A DNA stretch of 64,000 bases from Acidisarcina sp. (lineage in GTDB: Bacteria > Acidobacteriota > Terriglobia > Terriglobales > Acidobacteriaceae), in assembly GCA_035539175.1 (NCBI GenBank), contig DATLIY010000007.1:248001-312000 (forward strand), in the 5' to 3' direction. Shown here piece by piece: positions 36,196 to 43,459 of this stretch (within the stretch, counting starts at the first letter, position 1; each line of letters opens with the position of its first letter). A program made the position numbers and the translations under genes. The notes under the pieces were generated by a model. That model was given only the letters and a program-made list of their open reading frames with translations. It was not told the DNA's origin and ran no database searches.

Positions 36196-36678
36196 TCAGC
36201 CATACACCGGAGGATGGAAGTCATATCGCCGCGCGGCTCGACCCGCCAGCCACGCATAAGCCGCAGCCATGGTCGCGGAATAGCTCACGGTGAAGACCGT
36301 ATAGAGGCTGAAGCCACGAAGATCGACGGGAAGGTGCGGACGGAAAAGCAGGAGCTGCCAGACTTCAAACTTCAACACGTTCACCACAACGGAGAGGAGC
36401 ACGCATCCCCCCACCACCCACCGGCGCATGCGATAGATCCACGCTGGATTCACCAGCAGGGTGATCGGCAAAGCGGCCAGGAGCCATCCCAGCAAGGCCA
36501 GGCCAAAGGTCCAGACGGACCACACCATCACCACCAGCGGAATCATTTGCCGGAAGAGGTGCATATCGCCATCGGTGTTGCGTAGACACACCGATACCTG
36601 GAACGGAATCGTGGTAAGCATGGCCACGGCCCAGGCCGCGAGCAACGCCAGCACCGCATGCGCCAGCCGAGTCTTCAT
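36196..36678 (-). CDS. Four-helix membrane protein, function unknown
   Basis: 160 residues with four membrane segments (AHAVLALLAAWAVAMLTTIPF, MIPLVVMVWSVWTFGLALLGWLLAALPITLLV, VVGGCVLLSVVVNVL and a last one near 125-145). It overlaps the stop of the M20 peptidase gene by four bases (ATGA), so it is translated with it. The Trp-rich loops have no known signature. Confidence 0.72.
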   Translation of the reverse strand: MKTRLAHAVLALLAAWAVAMLTTIPFQVSVCLRNTDGDMHLFRQMIPLVVMVWSVWTFGLALLGWLLAALPITLLVNPAWIYRMRRWVVGGCVLLSVVVNVLKFEVWQLLLFRPHLPVDLRGFSLYTVFTVSYSATMAAAYAWLAGRAARRYDFHPPVYG

Positions 36679-37697
36679 TGCAGAAGCCGCCGGGCCACCT
36701 CGGTATAAATGTCGATGGCTTGCAGCAGTTCTTTCTTTGCCAGCCGCTCCCCAGGGGTGTGCGCCACATGGATCGATCCTGGCCCGAGCAGCAGAGGCTC
36801 TCCCCAGTTCGAAAGAGCAGGGATATCCGTGGTAAAAGCAGCCACCATGGTTGGCACGCCATCAATCCTGCGCATGCGCACGAAGGGAAGCTCCAGCGTG
36901 AAATCGACCTCCGCCAATCCCCGAACCGTATCCTCAATGGCCTTGCGCGTCGATGCGGAGTCTCCCACCAGACGCACCAGCAGTTGAGCCTCGGCGGAAT
37001 CCGGAACAATGTTCGGTGCGTGACCACCCTCGATCACACCGATATTCAGCGTGCTGCTGCCCACGTCTTCGGTTGCCGGCAGCTCTAACTGGAGCACGCG
37101 TCCCAGCGCCACGATCATCTTGTTGATCGCGTTGTCGCCCAGCTCAGGATAAGCAGAATGCGCCATCTTTCCCGAGGTGCGGAGAACCACGCGCAGAGCA
37201 CCCTTGGAGGCCAGGGCAAGCCGGTTGTCGGTCGGCTCACCGTTGATCAGAAAGCGGCTCCCTTTGGGCGAAAGATTCGCGACCTTCGCTCCCGCCGAAT
37301 CGCGCTCCTCACCGGCAACCAGCAGCAGGCCCACCTTGAAGCCCGCCTTCGTCAGCCGCTCCAGCGCGCCGATCTGCGCGGCGATGATTCCCTTAGCGTC
37401 GCAGGCGCCCCGTCCATAGATGAAATCCGCATCCTCGCGGCTGCCGAAAAAGGGAGGCACCGTGTCCAGATGGGTGGAAAACACCAGGTCGGGAGTTTCG
37501 CCGGCGCGGCCCGCGTAGAGATTCGCTCGCTCCGCGGTATCCTTGCTATCCGCCGGCTGGGGAACCGGGGTTGTCTCCACGGCATAGCCCTGCGCCGTCA
37601 AAAACTGCGCCAGAAACGCTGCCACAGGACCTTCATGGTAGGTCGTCGAGTCGATATCAATAAGCTGCCTGGTCAACTGAATGGGATCGAAATTCAT
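36675..37697 (-). CDS. M20-family metallo-deacylase/peptidase (ArgE/DapE-like)
   Basis: 340 residues. Di-zinc ligands appear in FSTHLDTVPPF, YGRGACDAKG, VAGEERDSAG (the general-base Glu-Glu), LINGEPTD and, near the C-terminus, GPGSIHVAHTPGE. The family hydrolyses N-acyl or peptide bonds of amino acids. The start is ATG 37697, behind GGGAG; the frame is open to 37745 but that part is not homologous. It is divergent from the COG2945 hydrolase across 46 bases. The exact substrate (acetylornithine, succinyl-diaminopimelate or another) cannot be decided. Confidence 0.88.
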   Translation of the reverse strand: MNFDPIQLTRQLIDIDSTTYHEGPVAAFLAQFLTAQGYAVETTPVPQPADSKDTAERANLYAGRAGETPDLVFSTHLDTVPPFFGSREDADFIYGRGACDAKGIIAAQIGALERLTKAGFKVGLLLVAGEERDSAGAKVANLSPKGSRFLINGEPTDNRLALASKGALRVVLRTSGKMAHSAYPELGDNAINKMIVALGRVLQLELPATEDVGSSTLNIGVIEGGHAPNIVPDSAEAQLLVRLVGDSASTRKAIEDTVRGLAEVDFTLELPFVRMRRIDGVPTMVAAFTTDIPALSNWGEPLLLGPGSIHVAHTPGERLAKKELLQAIDIYTEVARRLLQ

Positions 37698-37743
37698 CAG
37701 ACTCCCAGAATACCTGAGCCACTTCAATACAATAGAAGGAAGC

Positions 37744-38445
37744 ATGACGACGACTCACATCGGTTCGGCTCAATTGCGCTCGGTAGAGCTTCGAGGCCCC
37801 GCGGGGCGGCTGGAGGCGTTGCTCAACGCTGGCCGCGAAGATGCCCCTTATTGCGTGCTGGTCTGCCACCCCCACCCCCTGGGCGGCGGCACCCTGCACA
37901 ACAAGGTCGTCTTTCATACGATGAAGGCATTTCAATCCTTCGGACTTCCCGTCCTGCGCTTCAACTTTCGCGGTACCGGCCTGAGCGAGGGGACGCACGA
38001 TGATGGGCGCGGCGAACGGGATGACGTCCGGACTGCGCTGGACTGGCTGGATCACGAGTTTGCGCGGCCGATTCTCTTCGCGGGATTCTCCTTCGGCGCC
38101 GCGGTTGGCCTGGAGGCGTGTTGTGGCGACCCGCGGGTCAAGGGTCTCGTGGGGCTGGGCCTGCCGGTCCACGCCGAGGGCCGCGACTACACGTACGGGT
38201 TCCTCCCCCACTGTACGCAACCGAAGCTCTTCGTTAGCGGAAGCCGCGACCAGTACGGGCCGAAGGATGGCGTGGAGGCGGTGGTCCATACCGCTGCTCC
38301 CCCCGTCCAATTGGTATGGATCGAGGGTGCCGATCACTTCTTTACCGGCAAGCTGGATGCGCTGCAAGCGGCGATCCGCACCTGGCTGGAATCGAACTTT
38401 GCTCTCGGAGATAAGGGCGCCACGCCTGAATTGGGGAGTCGATGA
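37744..38445 (+). CDS. COG2945-type alpha/beta hydrolase
   Basis: 233 residues with no signal. CHPHPLGGGTLHNKVV is the COG2945 signature, with FRGTGLSEG, the elbow GFSFGAAVG, the acid Asp in SGSRDQYGP, and His in GADHFFTGK. A cytoplasmic esterase/dienelactone-hydrolase-like enzyme of unknown substrate. GAAGGAAGC precedes the ATG. Its TGA overlaps the next gene as ATGA, so the two are translated together. Confidence 0.86.
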   Translation: MTTTHIGSAQLRSVELRGPAGRLEALLNAGREDAPYCVLVCHPHPLGGGTLHNKVVFHTMKAFQSFGLPVLRFNFRGTGLSEGTHDDGRGERDDVRTALDWLDHEFARPILFAGFSFGAAVGLEACCGDPRVKGLVGLGLPVHAEGRDYTYGFLPHCTQPKLFVSGSRDQYGPKDGVEAVVHTAAPPVQLVWIEGADHFFTGKLDALQAAIRTWLESNFALGDKGATPELGSR

Positions 38446-39890
38446 CTGCGCAAATCTGTACTCCCCTGGAGGGCCTGCACGAAGCTGCGCAGGCGATCTT
38501 TCTGCATGCCCTGGAAGAGTGCAGCATTGAAGCTGCCTTCGACCGGCATCTGCACTTCGAAGGGGACGTGCTGATTCGCCACGTCTCTCCCCTGCTGCCG
38601 CCCTCGCGCATTGAGCTGAACAAATTCAAGAGCATCCTGGTCATCGCGATTGGCAAGGCGGCACGGCCGTTGATGGAGACGCTGCTGTCGCGCATGCCGC
38701 GCCGCAAGGGAGTTCGCGGCATCTGCTGCGCGCCGGAAATTCCGCGCAAGCGCAACTGGCGCATCCGCTATTTCGCTGGCGGGCATCCGCTGCCCAACAA
38801 GAGCTCCTTCGATGCCGCACGCGCCGCGCTGCACATGCTGCACCGCGCCAGGAAAGATACGTTCATCTTCTTCCTCATCAGCGGCGGCGGCTCCGCAATG
38901 TTCGAGCTTCCGCTCGATCCCGCAATCTCGCTCGAAGACACCATGGCTTTTCACGAAGCCTTGATCTCCAGCGGCGCTGCGATCGCCGAGGTCAACACCG
39001 TCCGGAAGCATTTCTCTGCCGTCAAGGGAGGAAGGCTGGCCATGGCGGCTCCGGATTCCACCAAGCTCTCCCTGCTGTTGCCCGACGTGCCGTTGCGTCA
39101 CATGGACGCCCTGGCCTCCTCGCCGACCCTGCCGGACCGCACCACCGTGGAGCAGACTCGCGAGATTCTGCAGCGCTACCACCTGCTGGAGAAGTTTCCC
39201 CAGAGTGTCCGCTTCTTCTTCCAGCGCGAGGACCTGCCAGAGACTCCGGGAGCCAAGGTGGCTCACGCCTGGACCAGCCGCCCACTTGAGGCAGGAGCCG
39301 CGCGGACTAGCATCTTTGCCAACTCCACAGCCGCCGATCCCTTCGGGGCTGGCAGCATCGGCTTTGACACCTTGCTCTCGGGCCATGACCTGGTGAATGC
39401 CGCGCGCGACCACGCCCGCTCGCTGGGCTTTAAAGTCGTCATCGACAATACATGCGACGAGTGGGACTATGCCGACGCCGCTCGCTACCTGCTGGAGCGC
39501 TTCCATGCCCTGCGGCAGGAGCATCCGCGCCTCTGCCTTATCTCGGGCGGCGAGGTAACCGTCAGAATCGACGGCCCCGCCGGTACGGGAGGACGCAACC
39601 AGCAATTCGCCCTCGCCTGTGCCCTGGACCTGGCAAAGTGGGAGGGAGATCCGCTTGTCGTCTTCAGTGCCGGTTCCGACGGTATCGACGGGAACAGCCA
39701 GGCCGCCGGGGCGATTGCGGATACCACCACGGTGTCCCGGGCACGAGCCTTCGGATTCGATCCACAGGAATCGCTCGCCCAATTCAACGCCTGCCCCCTC
39801 TTTACGGCTCTTGGAGATACGGTAGTTACCGGACCAACGGCGCACAATCTCCGCGATCTCCGGCTTCTTCTGGCTGTTCCGCGAGGCTGA
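38442..39890 (+). CDS. Glycerate 2-kinase (DUF4147/MOFRL type)
   Basis: 482 residues; phosphorylates D-glycerate to 2-phosphoglycerate with ATP. The N-terminal domain has VIAIGKAARPLM and HPLPNKSSFDAARAAL, then ISGGGSAMFELP; the C-terminal MOFRL domain has LISGGEVTVRIDGPAGTGGRNQQFALACAL and FSAGSDGIDGNS. The motifs define the class II (TtuD/GckA-like) family. The four-base overlap with the upstream hydrolase indicates a two-gene operon, perhaps feeding a glycerate ester or glyoxylate-derived glycerate. Confidence 0.92.
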   Translation: MTAQICTPLEGLHEAAQAIFLHALEECSIEAAFDRHLHFEGDVLIRHVSPLLPPSRIELNKFKSILVIAIGKAARPLMETLLSRMPRRKGVRGICCAPEIPRKRNWRIRYFAGGHPLPNKSSFDAARAALHMLHRARKDTFIFFLISGGGSAMFELPLDPAISLEDTMAFHEALISSGAAIAEVNTVRKHFSAVKGGRLAMAAPDSTKLSLLLPDVPLRHMDALASSPTLPDRTTVEQTREILQRYHLLEKFPQSVRFFFQREDLPETPGAKVAHAWTSRPLEAGAARTSIFANSTAADPFGAGSIGFDTLLSGHDLVNAARDHARSLGFKVVIDNTCDEWDYADAARYLLERFHALRQEHPRLCLISGGEVTVRIDGPAGTGGRNQQFALACALDLAKWEGDPLVVFSAGSDGIDGNSQAAGAIADTTTVSRARAFGFDPQESLAQFNACPLFTALGDTVVTGPTAHNLRDLRLLLAVPRG

Positions 39891-40185
39891 TCCCCCGCGG
39901 CACTCCTTCGCGGCACCCCAGGCGATCTGCGCAACACCTTCCGACCGGGCGCGCCCCTCACAAAACACGGTAGTCCGCATATCACCCAAAGTGATATAAC
40001 GGCTCTGTCATTCACACACAGTAGAAGGTTGCATCCCGGACCAAAGATTCTTAGGAAAGGGCTCTACCGTTTCGTCTATCTGCACAGATCTTTAGTGACG
40101 CAGATCACGACCCGGACGCCCCGCTACGCGTGAATTGTCCGTAGATGTCACAACTGAGGCTCTGTTGAGTGACGAGGAGGACAGA
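39891..40185 (+). promoter_or_regulatory. pntAA upstream region with a 7-5-7 palindrome
   Basis: 295 bases without a gene. A perfect dyad ATATCAC (39979-39985), CCAAA, GTGATAT (39991-39997) is followed by TATAAC overlap (39995-40000), which could be a -10. The arms do not match a Rex site. It is a good candidate operator for the transhydrogenase operon. Confidence 0.5.
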
Positions 40186-41346
40186 TTGCTTCTTGGCATA
40201 GTGAAAGAAACAGCGAGCGGAGAGACTCGCGTTGCCCTGCTGCCGGATTACATAAAGACGCTGGTGGCCCAGGGCATCGATGTGGTGGTGGAGCAAGGCG
40301 CAGGCGTCGCATCCGGCGCGCTGGATGAGGCTTACGCTCAGGCGGGAGCAACCGTGACCGCCGATCGCGCCGGACTGCTGGCGAACGCGGACCTGCTGCC
40401 CGTGGTCAACGCGCCCAACGCCGCCGACCAGCGGCTGCTGAAGCAAGGAGTTGTCCTCACCGGCTTTCTGCGTCCGCTCGACGCACCGCAGGAGCTGACA
40501 ACCGCAGTGGACCGGGGAGCTACCCTCTTCGCTACCGAGCTGGTGCCCCGCATCACCCGCGCCCAGGCGATGGACGCCCTCTCCTCCATGGCAACCGTTG
40601 CCGGATACAAGGCCGCGGTGCTCGCCGCCGACACCCTGCCGCGGCTCTTCCCGCTTTTGATGACCGCCGCAGGCACCGTGCCTCCCGCCAAAGTCTTCGT
40701 AATTGGCGCTGGAGTCGCTGGCTTGCAGGCCATCGCCACCGCGCGGCGGCTGGGAGCCGTGGTCGAGGCCTATGACGTTCGGGCCGCAGCCGGCGAGCAG
40801 GTGCGCTCTCTCGGGGCAAAGTTTCTCGATGTAGATCTGGGTGGAATCAACGCCGAAGATAAAGGCGGCTATGCAAAGGAACTGAGCGAAGAAGCTCTGG
40901 ACCGCGGACGCGATCTGATTGCAAAGACGGCAAAGTATTCCGACGTCATCATCACCACAGCGCAGGTTCCGGGCCGCCGCGCCCCGCTCCTGGTTCGCAA
41001 GGATGCCGTCGAAGGCATGCGCCCCGGCTCGCTGATCGTGGACCTGGCCGCACCTGCCGGAGGAAACTGCGAGCTAACCCGTCCGGGCGAAACAACGCTC
41101 ATCAACGGAGTCACGATCCTGGCCCCGCTCAATCTGGCGATCACGATTCCAGTACACGCAAGCCAGTTGTATTCGCGCAACATCGTCAACTTCCTTGGCC
41201 TGATCGTGCATAAGGGAGTGCTGACGATGGATTTCAACGACGAAATTCTCTCCGGCTCCTGTGTTGCCCACGCGGGCAAAGTGACCCATCCACGTGTGGC
41301 CGCGGTGCTTGAGGCCGCCACCGCCGCCCACCAGACTTCAAACTAG
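40186..41346 (+). CDS. pntAA: NAD(P) transhydrogenase alpha subunit part 1
   Basis: 386 residues, soluble NAD(H)-binding domain I of the proton-translocating transhydrogenase. The start is TTG 40186, five bases after a perfect AGGAGG (40175-40180), giving LLGIVKETASGETRVALLP, as in the family. TTG 40135 upstream would add 17 unrelated residues. FVIGAGVAGLQAIATARRLGAVVEAYDVR is the NAD site, and ITTAQVPGRRAPLLV and the C-terminal HAGKVTHP follow. Three genes (AA, AB, B) as in many alphaproteobacteria and acidobacteria. Confidence 0.95.
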   Translation: MLLGIVKETASGETRVALLPDYIKTLVAQGIDVVVEQGAGVASGALDEAYAQAGATVTADRAGLLANADLLPVVNAPNAADQRLLKQGVVLTGFLRPLDAPQELTTAVDRGATLFATELVPRITRAQAMDALSSMATVAGYKAAVLAADTLPRLFPLLMTAAGTVPPAKVFVIGAGVAGLQAIATARRLGAVVEAYDVRAAAGEQVRSLGAKFLDVDLGGINAEDKGGYAKELSEEALDRGRDLIAKTAKYSDVIITTAQVPGRRAPLLVRKDAVEGMRPGSLIVDLAAPAGGNCELTRPGETTLINGVTILAPLNLAITIPVHASQLYSRNIVNFLGLIVHKGVLTMDFNDEILSGSCVAHAGKVTHPRVAAVLEAATAAHQTSN

Positions 41347-41362
41347 ACGAAGCGAGATCAAA

Positions 41363-41680
41363 ATGAATCCTGCCGTTCTGATTGCATCTATTTACGTTTT
41401 CGCGCTGGCCGCGTTTCTTGGCTATCAGGTCATTTCACGGGTTCCTCCGCTGTTGCACACACCGCTGATGTCGGCGACCAATGCCATCTCCGGCATCTCG
41501 CTGATTGGGTCGATTGTGATCGCCGGGGCGCACCACTCGCGGTTTTCCACCATTCTCGGCTTTGTCGCGGTGACCACCGCAACCATCAACGTCGTGGGCG
41601 GCTTCGGCATTACCGACCGCATGCTGAAGATGTTCCAGAAGCGGACCCCCGCCAAGCTGGAGAAGGCGGTGCAGAAGTGA
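41363..41680 (+). CDS. pntAB: NAD(P) transhydrogenase alpha subunit part 2
   Basis: 105 residues, three membrane helices (PAVLIASIYVFALAAFLGYQV, PLMSATNAISGISLIGSIVIAG, ILGFVAVTTATINVVGGFGITD). The TPLMSATNAISG motif is specific to the membrane part of transhydrogenase alpha. Its stop overlaps the pntB start by four bases, so translation is coupled. Confidence 0.95.
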   Translation: MNPAVLIASIYVFALAAFLGYQVISRVPPLLHTPLMSATNAISGISLIGSIVIAGAHHSRFSTILGFVAVTTATINVVGGFGITDRMLKMFQKRTPAKLEKAVQK

Positions 41681-43074
41681 CCGGGCCCGAGATCATGACG
41701 ACTTCGTCGTACTTTACGGAAGCGACCTATCTGGTTGCCTCCGTCCTCTTCATTCTGGGCCTCAAGGCAATGTCCCACCCGGAGTCGGCGCGGCGCGGAA
41801 TGTTTCTTGCCGAGGGAGGCATGCTGGCGGCCATCATCGGCACGCTGATCAACAAGGAGATCGTCAGCTATGAGTGGATCATCGCCGGGCTGGTGATCGG
41901 TTCGATCATCGGCGCGCTGATGGCCATCTGGGTTCCCATGACGGCCATGCCCCAGCGAACTGCGCTGTCGCATGCCTTTGGAGCCATCGCCGCAGCGCTG
42001 GTGGGTATCGCAGAGTTCTCGTTTCGCGGCAGCTCGATGAGCCTGTTCACCCGCAGCGCCCTGGGCTTCGAGGTCATGCTGGGCGCGCTCACCACCACCG
42101 GATCGCTGATTGCCTCGGGTAAGCTGCAAGGCATCATTCGCGGCACCCCGGTTCAGTTTCGCGGTCAGCAGTTGCTCAATGGGGCTGTCTTTCTAACCAC
42201 GGTAGGAAGTTTTCTCTACACGCTCATCCATCCTGAGGCGACCATCGCCTTCTACGTCATGGTGGGCACCGCCTTCCTCTTCGGCATTATGCTCGTCATC
42301 CCCATCGGCTCCGCGGATATGCCGGTGGTTATGTCGCTCCTCAACTCCTATGCCGGGCTGGCCGCAGCAGCAACCGGCTTCGTCCTCTCGAATAACGTCC
42401 TCATCATCGCCGGTACGCTGGACGGATTCTCCGGCCTGATCCTCTCCATCCTGATGTGCAAGGCGATGAACCGCTCCATCGTGAATGTCCTCTTCGGAGG
42501 CTTCGGATCGGCGGCCACCCATGCCCAGGCCGGCTCCGGCGGAGTGATGCGCGAAATCTCAAGCGACGATGCCGCGGTGCAGCTTGCCTATGCTACTCGC
42601 GTCGTCTTCGTTCCTGGCTATGGACTCGCCACGGCGCAGGCACAGCACGCCGTCCGCGAACTCGCCGAGCTGCTCGAAGCGCGCGGCGTCACGGTGAAAT
42701 ACGCCATCCATCCTGTGGCTGGCCGTATGCCGGGACACATGAATGTTCTGCTGGCCGAGGCGAATGTTCCCTACTCCTCTCTCTATGAGATGGACCAGAT
42801 CAATCCGGAGTTCCCCTCCACCGATGTTGTGGTGGTCATCGGCGCCAACGACGTCGTCAATCCGGATGCCCGCGACAATCCCACTTCCCTTATCGCTGGT
42901 ATGCCGATCCTCGAAGTGGATCGCGCCAAGTCGGTCATCGTGCTCAAGCGCGGCCAGGGGCGGGGCTTCTCCGGCCTGGAGAACCCCCTCTTCTTCAAGG
43001 ACTGCACCCACATGCTCTACGGCGATGCGAAGGGTTCTCTGACCCAGCTCTCCCAGGCGGTCCAGCACGTATAG
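41677..43074 (+). CDS. pntB: NAD(P) transhydrogenase beta subunit
   Basis: 465 residues. The first 270 residues have about nine membrane helices (MSLLNSYAGLAAAATGFVL), and the C-terminal NADP(H)-binding domain III has VFVPGYGLATAQAQHAVRELAELL, HPVAGRMPGHMNVLLAEANVPY and KSVIVLKRGQGRGFSGLENPLF. With AA and AB it couples proton entry to NADPH formation. A GTG start overlaps the pntAB stop; ATG 41695 is an alternative. Confidence 0.95.
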   Translation: MTGPEIMTTSSYFTEATYLVASVLFILGLKAMSHPESARRGMFLAEGGMLAAIIGTLINKEIVSYEWIIAGLVIGSIIGALMAIWVPMTAMPQRTALSHAFGAIAAALVGIAEFSFRGSSMSLFTRSALGFEVMLGALTTTGSLIASGKLQGIIRGTPVQFRGQQLLNGAVFLTTVGSFLYTLIHPEATIAFYVMVGTAFLFGIMLVIPIGSADMPVVMSLLNSYAGLAAAATGFVLSNNVLIIAGTLDGFSGLILSILMCKAMNRSIVNVLFGGFGSAATHAQAGSGGVMREISSDDAAVQLAYATRVVFVPGYGLATAQAQHAVRELAELLEARGVTVKYAIHPVAGRMPGHMNVLLAEANVPYSSLYEMDQINPEFPSTDVVVVIGANDVVNPDARDNPTSLIAGMPILEVDRAKSVIVLKRGQGRGFSGLENPLFFKDCTHMLYGDAKGSLTQLSQAVQHV

Positions 43075-43099
43075 ACCGCTCCTAACGTCTATAAATCGG

Positions 43100-43140
43100 G
43101 GTCTTGATCCAGCCTTCGTTTCGGGCTACGATCAAGATCC
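43100..43140 (+). terminator. Two-part hairpin after pntB
   Basis: Outer arms TCTTGATC (43102-43109) and GATCAAGA (43130-43137) with inner AGCC/GGCT (43111-43114 and 43124-43127) around a TTCGTTTCG loop. A long stable hairpin 27 bases after the stop, without a T-run. It may end or stabilise the pnt transcript. Confidence 0.55.
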
Positions 43141-43459
43141 CAGATCGGTTCGGTAAATCCTGAGCGGCTAAATCTATCTTGAGTTCCACGCCCGAGGATG
43201 AGCCGAAAGCTGAATCGCATCTATGAGAAAATAGATGTATAGATATGGATATACATATTCAAATCTAGAATCTGTGAAAAACTGGACATTTTGCTCAGGA
43301 TGATCCCCTGAGATTTCCTGGACCAGTCCTTCTATCGCCCTTACTTTGAGCGAGATATCTACATCTATCCAGTTGAGTCCTGAGCGCTGATGTCATGGCA
43401 GGTGACGTGCACCAGCGGTTGAGTTAAGGTCCATAGAGCACGCGATTCTTCGCTCATCC
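43141..43459 (+). promoter_or_regulatory. AT-rich upstream region of the PDZ histidine kinase with dyads
   Basis: 319 bases without a gene, more AT-rich than the flanks around 43220-43270. CATCTAT (43218-43224), GAGAAA, ATAGATG (43231-43237) is a perfect dyad, followed by GTATAGATATGGATATAC, a second, weaker dyad, and by a related TATCTACATCTATCC near 43360. The region probably carries the promoter and perhaps a regulator site for the two-component operon. Confidence 0.45.

Noticed and set aside
34709-36259. A 516-codon plus-strand frame opposite the YyaL-type gene
   Set aside because: Low-complexity product without recognisable domains; the opposite strand carries a highly conserved family.
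38334-39989. A 551-codon open frame on the minus strand opposite the glycerate kinase and COG2945 genes
   Set aside because: Its product is Arg/Gly/Ala-rich with no domain, and both plus-strand genes have clear motifs. Long antisense frames are expected at this GC content.
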